Assembly: GCA_965208385.1 (NCBI GenBank)
Contig: CBDBOO010000049.1
Coordinates: 62,001 to 126,000 of the forward strand
DNA: 64,000 nucleotides
Source of the DNA: Endozoicomonas sp965208385
Lineage (GTDB): Bacteria; Pseudomonadota; Gammaproteobacteria; Pseudomonadales; Endozoicomonadaceae
Direction: 5' to 3'
A program made the position numbers and the translations under genes. Under the pieces are notes generated by a model. That model was not told where the DNA came from. It saw only the letters and a program-made list of their open reading frames with translations, and did no database searches. Below are positions 7,529-16,104 of the stretch, one piece after another. How positions within the stretch are numbered: the first letter of the stretch is position 1; every line of letters begins with the position of its first letter.

Positions 7529-9020
7529 CAATGGCACTGACTTAAGGAAGTATCCCCTGAAACACTAAGGCTTGCTCGAGAAGAAAAACGACTATAAAAG
7601 CCGGTGTAACTCAACCACCCGAGCAAGCCATGAACAAGTGTAGTTCAGAGTATCTTTCTGTTGCTGACGATTGCCTTCGCCAGTTTGCACAAACCGATAA
7701 CGATGACCTTTCAGCCGTTCTCACTTCAGAGAATCTTATCGAATTTCAAGACAGCTATCCAAATTCGAGAGTACGAATTTTCCCTCCAATCAAGACGCTC
7801 ACTCTTTTTATGAAGCAGGTGGCCAGCGATACCAGATCCTGTCGTCATGCTTTGATTGATGAAGCAAAGGATCAGGTAGCCGCAGGAAATAAACCTTCCA
7901 ATACACAAACCAGCGCGTACTGTAAGGCTCGCCCGAGGTTAACTGAAGAGTCTGTTAAGTCGCTGTTTTGTACTTCAGGTGACAACCTTGACAAGGTCAG
8001 CCCTGAATCCTGGTTGTGGCACCAGAGACGCGTTCTGATAACCGACGGTTCAACACTTCTGATGCCAGACACAGAAAAAAATGAGGAAATTTATCCTCAA
8101 CTCAACACCCAAAAAAAGAACTGGGCTTTCCAATACTGAGGATTCTCGTTCTGATGAGTTTGGGCAGTGGTGCTCTGTTAGATTATGCGGTAGCTCCTTA
8201 TGAAGGCAAAGAAACAGGGGAGCAAGCATTACTCAGAAAGCTTTTGTTTCGTCTTCAGGATGGAGACATTCTGTTGGGGGACGCTAATTTCGAGAACTAC
8301 TTTCTGTTGGCTTTTTTGCTTCAAACCAAGGGTGACGTGGTCTTTGAGAAAAATGGTTCCCGTATTATTGATTTCAGAAAGTGCTTCAAAAAACTGACTA
8401 AAAACGATGGGCTGTTCAAACTTCACAGATCAGTTCGTCCAGAGTGGATGAGTCAGGAGCTGTACAATCAGATGCCTGAAGAGCTAATCATTAGGGCGGT
8501 TAAAAATAAACGTCGTATTATTGTCACTACCTTACTGGATGCCGAAGAGTATCCTCGAAGCGAGATTATTGCCTTGTATCTGAAGCGCTGGAACGTAGAA
8601 ATTGATTTTCGTGTGATCAAAACCACGATGAAGATGGATATGCTTCGCTGCAAAAGTCCGGAAATGGTACGAAAAGAAATCTCTGTCAATTTATTGGTCT
8701 ACAACCTGATTAGAGCACTGATGGCAAAAGCCGCACAAAGTATCGGAAAAGTGCCCAGAGAAGCCAGCTTTAAAGCGGCGCAAGAAACACTGGTTTCTTT
8801 TCACCAGACGTTGCTGCAAGCGATAGGAGACCAGCTTGAAGAAAAGGTTATCAGTATGTTGGAAATAATCGCTCAACATCTTGTAGGCAATCGTCCGGGA
8901 AGTTCAGAGCCACGAGCAGTCAAAAGACGACCAAAGCCGTATAAAAAGCTTCAACACTCAAGAGCACAGGCTCGGAGGCTCAAGAAATACAGGGGGTGAG
9001 CTCTTAAGTCAGTGCCATTG
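7529..9020 (+). mobile_element. IS4-type insertion sequence nested in the IS1595 element
   Basis: 1492 bp. Terminal inverted repeats are perfect over 18 bp: CAATGGCACTGACTTAAG at 7529-7546 and its complement at 9003-9020. The 10-bp target duplication AGACTTAGAC lies at 7519-7528 and 9021-9030. Duplication length and transposase type fit the IS4 family. Confidence 0.92.
7630..8999 (+). CDS. IS4-family transposase, two frames joined by a -1 shift
   Basis: The first frame (7630-8139) and the second (8154-8999 as an ATG-bounded ORF) make one IS4-type DDE transposase of about 456 residues. A -1 shift at the heptamer A AAA AAG (8112-8118, in a run of seven A) joins the protein as QKKELGFPILRILVLMSLGSG, which matches the family's usual continuous sequence. 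Catalytic landmarks are DGSTLLMPDTE, LLGDANF and the Y-(2)-R-(3)-E-(6)-K-type region YLKRWNVEIDFRVIKTTMKM. The heptamer is the classic bacterial slippery sequence, so programmed frameshifting is possible; a one-base loss in an A8 run is the alternative. Confidence 0.82.
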
Positions 9021-9721
9021 AGACTTAGACACCCAGAAAAGTGGAATACCTATTTGACTGGTATGACTTATTCCCTGACCTTACGATCATCAGCCAATGA
9101 GTATGATATTGATTTGAAAACAGCCTTCCGCTGGCGGCATCGCTTCCTTGAAGTGATAAATAATGATCAGGCAGAAGAGCTTTGCGAAATTGTCGAACTT
9201 GACGAAACTTTTTTTCGGGAATCCTTCAAAGGACAAAAAAATGACCTTCCAAGACCTTCACGTAAGCGTGGTAATGATCCGAATAAAGCCCGAAAAGTCC
9301 CGGTAATGGTGGCTCGTGACCGTAAACGACACACTGTAGATGGCATTTTGAAAAACGAGAGTGCCGATGAACTGTGTCGCCATTTGAACGGTCGCATATC
9401 GATTTCTGCAACGGTCTGTGCAGATGCACACCTTGCACACGAAAAGCTTGCGGAGAAACTTGGATTTGAGTTCAAAGAACTGGTGACATCAGCAGGTCAA
9501 CATGTTCTGGAAGGTATTTATCATATTCAGCATGTTAACACCTATCACAGCCATTTAAAGCGCTGGATTAGAGGTGCGTTCCATGGAGTTGCTACCCGCT
9601 ATCTCCCGCATTACCTAGCTTGGAGGCGTGATTTAACAGGAACTATCGAGTTAACAACTGACCGATTCGTCAGCCGAATAGTGGAACATTGGTGCTTTCA
9701 ACTATTAACGGGAACATAGCC

Positions 9722-10198
9722 CACTCTGTAGATGGTCTAATTATTAGTTGTATGTGAGGTTTTATTCAATTTTTAAGAATGCTTATCTGTAATTTTTTGA
9801 CTGTTTGCAAGATTATTCAATTTGGAGTGTATTGATAAAATTGTGTCAGTATGGGCAATAAATGAATTAATAAAATTAATTCATATGTTAACAAGTTTTT
9901 AAGATGCTTTTGCATATTGTTATAACTATCATGGCTATATTTATTTGTTCAAATGGTTGTTTTTGTTGTGTTTATTAAAAAGCAATACGGGCTTTTAACT
10001 TTTTATCTATTTATGTTAACTTCATCACATAATTACTTGACCATGGGCAAATATATACTGATAATTTAAAAATAATTTGGTAGACCATGAGTTCAGGTTT
10101 TGATCCGTAAATGGCAATAATATGAACAGTATAAGCGGCAATGGATGATCGTTTTAACACAAGAATAGTATGAAGCGTACACCATCGGGGGAACAATA
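9722..10198 (+). other. AT-rich intergenic region upstream of pilin gene
   Basis: 477 bases without a credible gene. It holds a perfect palindrome with 10-bp arms, ATGAATTAAT and ATTAATTCAT (9862-9871 and 9875-9884), which may be an operator or terminator. The rest is AT-rich, as often seen in front of horizontally acquired pilus genes silenced by H-NS-like proteins. No clear promoter boxes could be fixed by eye. Confidence 0.5.
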
Positions 10199-10747
10199 AT
10201 GAATCAATTAAAAGTAATGACTATTGCTGCTGCAGTTTCAATAGGGGTATTGGGTGCATCCGGAAGTTGGGCGGTGACAGACGATGGTGATCTGGGTACA
10301 ACCAGTTCCGGAACTCTGGATATAACACTGAACATTCCAGCCCGTTTTCAAATTAGCCAGCTTGATCCAATTGCATTGACACCTGTTTCTGATAGTTCAA
10401 GCAAGGCAACCGGATATTCTCAATTTTGTGTTTATTCAAATGCAGCAAGTAATGGGTATGGCATCACGGCCAGTGGCTCGTATGGCTCGTCTTCTGACGC
10501 ATTCAAGCTTGTAGATTCATCCGACACTACGGTTGACTATAAGGTGTTTTTTGATGATAGCGTTGCAACCTCAGCAACGGAAGGTATGACACATGGGAGT
10601 AAAACATCGGCTAAAAAGAGCAGTAATACGTTGAATTGCGATGATTCTCCGAATGCGACCATCTATATTGAAACTGCCGATAATGTAGACACAATCACAA
10701 CAGGCGACTACTCAGGAGTGCTTACATTGCTTATTGAAGCCTCTTGA
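10199..10747 (+). CDS. Major fimbrial subunit-like pilin
   Basis: 182 residues with a Sec signal peptide (cleavage probably after GSWA, about residue 24). The mature part is a Ser/Thr/Ala-rich beta-sandwich-like sequence with two Cys, in FCVYSN and NCDDS, that probably form the pilin disulfide. The same Cys-X-Y-S-N ... Cys pattern occurs in the putative adhesin encoded at 14496, so they share a fold. The C-terminal strand (YSGVLTLLIEAS) fits donor-strand exchange. ATG 10199 follows GGGGGAA. It lies 192 bp ahead of the usher gene with a hairpin between. I infer a CS1/alpha-type or related chaperone-usher pilin; the exact family is not certain. Confidence 0.72.
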   Translation: MNQLKVMTIAAAVSIGVLGASGSWAVTDDGDLGTTSSGTLDITLNIPARFQISQLDPIALTPVSDSSSKATGYSQFCVYSNAASNGYGITASGSYGSSSDAFKLVDSSDTTVDYKVFFDDSVATSATEGMTHGSKTSAKKSSNTLNCDDSPNATIYIETADNVDTITTGDYSGVLTLLIEAS

Positions 10748-10763
10748 AAAATAGTGATCTTAT

Positions 10764-10798
10764 TGTTTGATGCCTCGATGTTGAAGGGGCATCAAACA
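10764..10798 (+). terminator. Hairpin between pilin and usher genes
   Basis: Perfect 11-bp stem TGTTTGATGCC / GGCATCAAACA with a 13-base loop, 16 bases after the pilin stop. There is no U-tract, so it may act as a partial terminator or as a 3' RNA stabiliser that keeps pilin expression above that of the usher, as in other pilus operons. Confidence 0.6.
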
Positions 10799-10939
10799 GT
10801 AAGTCTGATGCATTACGATTATCTGTCTGGATATTGAGCCTTATATCATTACTCGATAATTCGTTTAACTTTTTAGCTGATGTGACTGACTTCTCAGTAG
10901 TGCTGGCAGGTTGATTTATCAATTAACAATAGAAAAAAA

Positions 10940-13426
10940 ATGACTCGATGGATTTGCACAGGACTTTCTCTCTTTGCATTTTCCATGTTCAGCATGGCGC
11001 AGGCGGCTGAGCCTGTATTTCTGGCCTCAAGTTATCCTCCTGCAGGTTTTGAGAGCTTGAACGAAACCCAGCAATCCATTGTGGATATTTATTATGGTAA
11101 TCGTTATCTGACATCTCAGTTGGTTTCTTATAGTCCAAGCCTGATAGAGCTTTCCAGTACAGCCGATATTACCCGCCTTATTGGTAATTTGAGTCATCCG
11201 ACTCTTATTAACAATGCTTTGTCAGGAGAGATAGGCAGTCATCCTGAAGCGGTTTGCCCTCCCGGTAACAATGCCGATAGCAATTTACTGAAACCAGCGA
11301 TAGCAGGCGTGATTTTTGATGAATCACGTTTTCGGGTTGATATTTTGATTAACCGACGATTTATATTAACCCGCGCCGCAGAAGTGCAACGGTATCTGCC
11401 ACCATCAGATGCCGGTTTTGCCATGATGCAGAATTTCTCAGGTGCCATATCGGGCTCTAGCGCAAAGGGAAGCAGAAATGATTTTACTCTCAGCGGTTTA
11501 ACCTTGGCGTCCTGGCGGGAAAACAGTCTTTATGGTAACTGGGATTATTCCAAAAGCAATCGCTTATCAATTAATGAACTCTATGGCCAGAGAGAATTTG
11601 AAGGCCTTGAATACAACCTTGGTATGTTGTCCAGTCAGGGGTTTGGTCTGAATTTTACTTCCGATCAAATCATAGCGGGTGGACGTATAACAACGTCGTC
11701 CAATACCAGAAAAGATATCGATTTTACCGGCGGAACCCCACTGGAAGTGTTTCTACCCACACGTGGCAGAGTTGAAGTTCGCAAGGATAACCGACTGATC
11801 GACAGCTCATTCTTTGAAGCCGGAGCACAGCAGATGGACACCAGTGTTTACCCTGGTGGTGCTTATGATATAGAAATAGTTGTTCTTGATGAGCAGGGCA
11901 ACGAGTTATCCAGGGAACATCGTTTTTTTGCCAAGCAATATCGATTGCCGCCCATGGGAGAGTGGTTGTTTTTTGCTGAATCCGGTCGGGTTCTGTCTTT
12001 ACAGGCAGAAAAAATACTGCCCGAAACTTCTTCACAGTGGATTAATCGTGCTGGTGTCAGCCGTCGACTGCTGGGTATTCTATCCGGAACGGCTGCTATT
12101 GCTAATCTGGGCAGAGATACCTTACTGGAAATAGGTTTATTCAATCTCGGGTATCGTTATGAGCTGTCGCCAGCAGTGATGTTTGGCAGTGATGGGTCTA
12201 AGGGCATCAGCGTCAACGGTCGAAGTAATCTTGAATTTTTATCAGTGAGTGGCAGTTTTAAAAAACTCTGGCGCAATAGTGACGCTGATTCGACAATGAA
12301 TGATGCACCAAAACTGTTGGGCAGAGCCTTTGAACAACACTCTGTATCTTTCACTGCCCCACTATTGAGAGGAAGTCTGAGTTATCGTTACAGCTTCAAT
12401 CGGGGAGAGGACGAACGGGCAGTGCAGACCCACAGTCTGGACTACCGGCAGGGGCTGTTTCGTACCCATGATTATGTTATGGATACGACCATAAGCCTCA
12501 GTCAATCAGGAGACAATCGAATAGCGCTTCTGAATTTTAATTTCCGTTATCGTCAAAATAAATGGAATTTCAATATCAGCCCGAAAGCTGAACTTCGTCA
12601 GTTCAGTGACAGCCGCGACAGAACAGAACGACTTCGCTTGTCGAGCTCATGGGATGATGGTGATCTATACGAAGGTGATATGAGATTTGATGCCGGAGTA
12701 GAAACCGGGTCGGGGGATGAACGACTGGATACTCATATTCAGTATGCCAATATGTATGGCCGTGCCAACCTGAATGTGAACCATGTAATCAGTGAACGTG
12801 AAAATATTACTGCCTGGGGAGGGCGTTTAAGTACCAGTTTTCTTACTGATGGCAATGTGTTTGCCGTTGGAGGCGAACAGCAGGCGGAAAGTGCCCTGGT
12901 GATTAATCTTGATGGACGGGCTGGTGATGTCTTTGATGTAAAGGTTAACGGTCAGCGAAAAGGCTATGCCGTAGCGGGAATACCCTCCGTTATTGCCTTG
13001 TCACCCTTTGAACTATATAAGGTGAGCCTGAGTTCTGCAGGAGAAACGCTTTATAGTTTTGATGAACGGGAGAAATCGGTCACTCTCTATCCGGGTAATG
13101 TTGTGACGCTGGATTATGAAGCAGTGCCTTTGCAATTGCTGTTTGGTCGATTGGTATTAAATGGCGAACCATTGGATAGTGCTCGAATAAACGGTGGACT
13201 CTATCCGGGCAGTACCGATGATATCGGAATGTTTCAACTTGAGGCCCGTTCGGATATTCAGGAAATCCAGATAGAACTCGATAATGGCTGGGTATGTCTT
13301 CTACCGGTGCCCGGGATTATTGATGGTTACGTTATGCAAATGGGCACCATTGAAATGGAGACGGCAAATTGCGCTCCGACTCTTGAAGGTCAATTGGCGG
13401 TGAGTGAGAGGGTTGAACAGAAGTGA
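10940..13426 (+). CDS. Fimbrial outer-membrane usher
   Basis: 828 residues with a signal peptide (cleaved near AQAAE, about residue 23). The order fits an usher: N-terminal periplasmic domain, a long beta-barrel region with many alternating aromatic/polar strands (about 150-640), a plug-type segment (VFLPTRGRVEVRKDN...; GAYDIEIVVLDEQGNELSRE), and C-terminal domains with SPFELYKVSLSS and YPGNVVTLDYEAVPL. The last features resemble CS1/TcfC-type (alpha or alternate family) ushers more than FimD. It would form the secretion pore for subunits delivered by the chaperone encoded at 13506. It follows the pilin gene on the same strand and converges with the chaperone-adhesin genes. Confidence 0.85.
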   Translation: MTRWICTGLSLFAFSMFSMAQAAEPVFLASSYPPAGFESLNETQQSIVDIYYGNRYLTSQLVSYSPSLIELSSTADITRLIGNLSHPTLINNALSGEIGSHPEAVCPPGNNADSNLLKPAIAGVIFDESRFRVDILINRRFILTRAAEVQRYLPPSDAGFAMMQNFSGAISGSSAKGSRNDFTLSGLTLASWRENSLYGNWDYSKSNRLSINELYGQREFEGLEYNLGMLSSQGFGLNFTSDQIIAGGRITTSSNTRKDIDFTGGTPLEVFLPTRGRVEVRKDNRLIDSSFFEAGAQQMDTSVYPGGAYDIEIVVLDEQGNELSREHRFFAKQYRLPPMGEWLFFAESGRVLSLQAEKILPETSSQWINRAGVSRRLLGILSGTAAIANLGRDTLLEIGLFNLGYRYELSPAVMFGSDGSKGISVNGRSNLEFLSVSGSFKKLWRNSDADSTMNDAPKLLGRAFEQHSVSFTAPLLRGSLSYRYSFNRGEDERAVQTHSLDYRQGLFRTHDYVMDTTISLSQSGDNRIALLNFNFRYRQNKWNFNISPKAELRQFSDSRDRTERLRLSSSWDDGDLYEGDMRFDAGVETGSGDERLDTHIQYANMYGRANLNVNHVISERENITAWGGRLSTSFLTDGNVFAVGGEQQAESALVINLDGRAGDVFDVKVNGQRKGYAVAGIPSVIALSPFELYKVSLSSAGETLYSFDEREKSVTLYPGNVVTLDYEAVPLQLLFGRLVLNGEPLDSARINGGLYPGSTDDIGMFQLEARSDIQEIQIELDNGWVCLLPVPGIIDGYVMQMGTIEMETANCAPTLEGQLAVSERVEQK

Positions 13427-13505
13427 AGCCTGCAGTACAGAATCTTTATCCCCTCAGTACTTGAAGATGCAATGCCTGAATCTCCGAATACTTTGGGGGT
13501 AGCAC

Positions 13506-14216
13506 TTAAAGAGTGAACTTTCTGGTTTGTTCAGAATCACCATCAAACAGTCCATACTGGATATAACCCTGCCCTTTTTTGGCTTTTTCTGGCAGTGGTA
13601 AAGTCCAGCTGGTGTTGGCATAAATCCTGCGGCCTGCATCGAGGTCGACACAACTCTCTTTTTTATCACTGCTGCAATAACGACCATGTCTTAGCACGAC
13701 ATTGATGTTTCCGTGATTAGTAAAAATGATCTTTTTATTCACCAATTTTGATGTGATTTTATATTTCGGATTGTCAGGCCGGACAAAAACCAGTGCCTGG
13801 TAAGCTACCAGTAGCTTAATGGCATTTTGTTTTGTCTTAAGATCCCCTACAACGGGTTTGAACGTAACTCTGTAAACCTGCTCATCTCCTTTCGGAGTTT
13901 CCAGATTGACCAGTCGGACCGTCTTACGACTATTGGGAGCAATAATAGCCTTTCTGGGGCTGGCCAATAGTCTCAGGGCTGATGGATCTGTTATACGAAT
14001 CCGTTCTTCTTTATCCGTTCCCGGATTCAGTACTTTATAGACTTCTGTCTGTAGGTACAGGTTTTCAGCCTCCGGGTTAGTAACAATGACATCCTGTCTG
14101 GGTAATTCATTGGGGTTGAAATAAATGATCATTCTATCCAATGACATGGATGCAAATGCGCCACCACTGATCATCAGGGATGCTGCCAGATATATTCCTT
14201 TGTTGATCAGTCTCAT
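13506..14216 (-). CDS. Periplasmic pilus chaperone
   Basis: 236 residues from ATG 14216 (AAGGAAA directly upstream; the frame is open to 14267 without a better start). Signal peptide ends near GGAFA. The N-terminal Ig-like domain has DRMIIYFNPNELPRQDVIVTNPE and the PRKAIIAPNSRKTVRLV strand, with Arg/Lys positions used to anchor subunit carboxylates. The second domain ends with the SWTLPLPEKAKKGQGYIQYGLFDGD region and two Cys at GRYCSSDKKESC. Length and motifs fit chaperones of the alternate (alpha, CS1-type) chaperone-usher family. The gene ends 79 bp from the convergent usher gene. Confidence 0.82.
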   Translation of the reverse strand: MRLINKGIYLAASLMISGGAFASMSLDRMIIYFNPNELPRQDVIVTNPEAENLYLQTEVYKVLNPGTDKEERIRITDPSALRLLASPRKAIIAPNSRKTVRLVNLETPKGDEQVYRVTFKPVVGDLKTKQNAIKLLVAYQALVFVRPDNPKYKITSKLVNKKIIFTNHGNINVVLRHGRYCSSDKKESCVDLDAGRRIYANTSWTLPLPEKAKKGQGYIQYGLFDGDSEQTRKFTL

Positions 14217-14495
14217 TTTCCTTAAACCTATAATACTTCGTCGTTCCGGTTCAAAATAAAATAACATTCAAACAGGGTATAACGTTCCATTTTATTGTGA
14301 CTGGTATCCAGGGTAAACCGGTAAGTGTGTGGTCGGTTGTTTTGCGATATATTGGCGAGAGATTTTTTTATCCTTCCAAAAACAACATCGGGCGCATAGC
14401 AAGCTATGCAGCCAGATATGTGATGAAGCAATGGTGGAAAAGGCATCGTTAAAAATAGACGAAAATAATTGTCCACCTACTGATCACCTTGCGAA

Positions 14496-15461
14496 TCAAT
14501 CAGGTGTAACTGTTATGGTTATGGTATCGGTGTAGATATCCACAGGCGATTCACGGACATGCTGTTTTTGCATATCAATTCGTAGTCTGGTAAATCCGTC
14601 GTCAGAGCAATCTATGCGTCCTGAGCCGTATAGCGGCCCATAGTCACCACTTTCATTAATGATCAACCAACTATTATTAGGTGGCTCGAGATAAATACGG
14701 TATGGAATTGAAATATTGCTGAGAGAATTTCTCAGCATCAAGGCGCCAGGCTGATTACCTGAAACAGAAAGGTTATAGCCGTTGTATGTCGTATTAGAAT
14801 ATATGCAAATGCTTTGATCATTGAAGTACCAGTCAGGATCTCCAGTACCCAGCTCACTGAAATTAAAAAGAACATCCTGTAATCCGCTTATTTTGACGGA
14901 AGGCTGGACACTTAACACTACGTCCAGATAGGTGTCTAAATAATCATAAGATTTTGTGATATTCCGGATGACCAACCCTGTTCTATATACTCCGGCGGAT
15001 ATGGTATTGCTGGGAGTAACACTGAGGTGCAGTTTTTTCTGACTCAGGATGTTCTGACAACTGGCGACTCCGGGGGCATTTTCCAGCGCTACACCATGCT
15101 GAACAGTGGTGTTTAGCGGTGAATCTTTCTGTTTATAGTATTTGAGCTCTAGCTCGACAGGTTCTATAAAAGCAGATTCCTGATATAGCCAGAAACGGCT
15201 GTTATCCTTGCAGCCCTGAGGTGGACAATATTGAGTTAGAATGCTGTCCAGTTGCTCTCCAGTCTGGCTGTAAGCACACCATGTGGTATCTGATTCAAGT
15301 CTGATTTTATCACTGAGTTGAACTTCACTGTCACTTTGATCTTCCATACAAACAGGGGTCAGACAGGCAGCGGCGGCACTACCGATGAACAGCATGGGAA
15401 GAAACTGCATAGAGATAAGATGAAAATGGAGCTTAGACAAAACCAATCCAGATAGAACCAA
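14496..15461 (-). CDS. Putative two-domain fimbrial tip adhesin
   Basis: Up to 321 residues. The start is uncertain: the open frame reaches TTG 15461, a TTG at 15440 gives a credible signal peptide (SKLHFHLISMQFLPMLFIGSA), and ATG 15410 lacks a ribosome-binding site. The N-terminal half is Cys-rich (AACLTPVCMED, WCAYS, YCPPQGCKD) and unlike pilins. The C-terminal half from about residue 200 has the pilin pattern ICIYSNTTYNGYNLSVSG ... GRIDCSDDGF, paralogous to the pilin at 10199. A receptor domain followed by a pilin domain is the layout of CfaE/CblD-like tip adhesins. It lies between the chaperone and a minor pilin gene on the same strand. Confidence 0.65.
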   Translation of the reverse strand: MVLSGLVLSKLHFHLISMQFLPMLFIGSAAAACLTPVCMEDQSDSEVQLSDKIRLESDTTWCAYSQTGEQLDSILTQYCPPQGCKDNSRFWLYQESAFIEPVELELKYYKQKDSPLNTTVQHGVALENAPGVASCQNILSQKKLHLSVTPSNTISAGVYRTGLVIRNITKSYDYLDTYLDVVLSVQPSVKISGLQDVLFNFSELGTGDPDWYFNDQSICIYSNTTYNGYNLSVSGNQPGALMLRNSLSNISIPYRIYLEPPNNSWLIINESGDYGPLYGSGRIDCSDDGFTRLRIDMQKQHVRESPVDIYTDTITITVTPD

Positions 15462-15532
15462 ATCAGCCCGCTATGCTAGAGATGATGAGTCCAGAGGCAA
15501 GTTAGCTTTTTATTAACAGGTATTCAAAAATA

Positions 15533-16039
15533 TCATTCAGCATGTACAACCAGTTCCACTGAACCGAAAGCTTCATCGGAATTGTTCTGCCTTTTTTGTA
15601 GCAGGATATGACTGTTGGGTAGCTCACAATCACTTGCAGCATTCAGCCGGGATAGGGACGTTTCTGTAATCTGCAAACGAGTACTGTCAGCGTTGTTCTG
15701 ATAAAACAAATCATAGGAGAGAGGGTGATTGTTTGAATGATCAGTCTCGTTTTTGGATAAGCTGTATTGACCAATACCTCGACCGGAGATACAAAAATCT
15801 GTCTTTTGGCCAATATTAAGTTGCTCACTGGCACCCTGCAAAGTATCACTATTGGAGTCAATATTAACGGTCAGTGTCGGGTATATAATCAGGCTAATTC
15901 TAAGGGATCCCCTGGAAATGGTTCCAGGAATTCCCTGAGTAGCTGATTTCACCGAAATGGGAGATAAAAAGAACATAGAGAAGATGCAGCAAAACAGCAT
16001 AATTGTCCTGTTTCTTTTTTTCTTAAGAATTCTTCCCAT
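15533..16039 (-). CDS. Minor fimbrial subunit-like protein
   Basis: 168 residues from ATG 16039; the frame is open to 16126, overlapping ntrC, but the sequence KKKRNRTIMLFCCIFSMFFLSPISVKSA right after this ATG is a good signal peptide. The mature protein has pilin-like features: LRISLIIYPTLTVNID, a Cys pair (DFCISGRG; ASDCELP) and a C-terminal strand GSVELVVHAE. It belongs to the same set as the pilin and adhesin. It lies 66 bases after the end of ntrC and may be read through from the ntr operon or have its own promoter. Confidence is moderate because the family is divergent. Confidence 0.6.
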   Translation of the reverse strand: MGRILKKKRNRTIMLFCCIFSMFFLSPISVKSATQGIPGTISRGSLRISLIIYPTLTVNIDSNSDTLQGASEQLNIGQKTDFCISGRGIGQYSLSKNETDHSNNHPLSYDLFYQNNADSTRLQITETSLSRLNAASDCELPNSHILLQKRQNNSDEAFGSVELVVHAE

Positions 16040-16104
16040 TATTTGCCGATAAAGTTGTCCTGAACTACTTATTAATCGACAATTACAGTGATTTGTTAAA
16101 AAAA

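Larger units (their letters stand above)
7150..9719 (+). pseudogene. IS1595-family (ISXO2-like) transposase, split by an IS
   Basis: The gene is in two pieces, 7150-7528 and 9031-9719. Removing the nested IS and one copy of its 10-bp target duplication rejoins the frame exactly (codons for LR then HPEKW), giving about 356 residues. The N-terminal part has a zinc ribbon (CPKC and CKTC, 23 residues apart). The C-terminal part is the ISXO2-like DDE domain with VELDETFF, CADAH and the closing HVNTYHSHLKRWIRGAFHGV block. The first piece now stops 14 bases into the IS4-type element. As it stands no functional transposase can be made from this copy. Confidence 0.88.
7110..9721 (+). mobile_element. 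IS1595-family element, interrupted by an IS4-type element
   Basis: Inverted ends GGCTATGTTCCC (7110-7121) and GGGAACATAGCC (9710-9721) are flanked by the direct repeat CACTCTGTA (7101-7109 and 9722-9730). IS1595 elements usually make 8-bp duplications, so one base may belong to the terminus. Without the nested 1492-bp IS4-type element the unit is about 1.1 kb. Confidence 0.85.
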
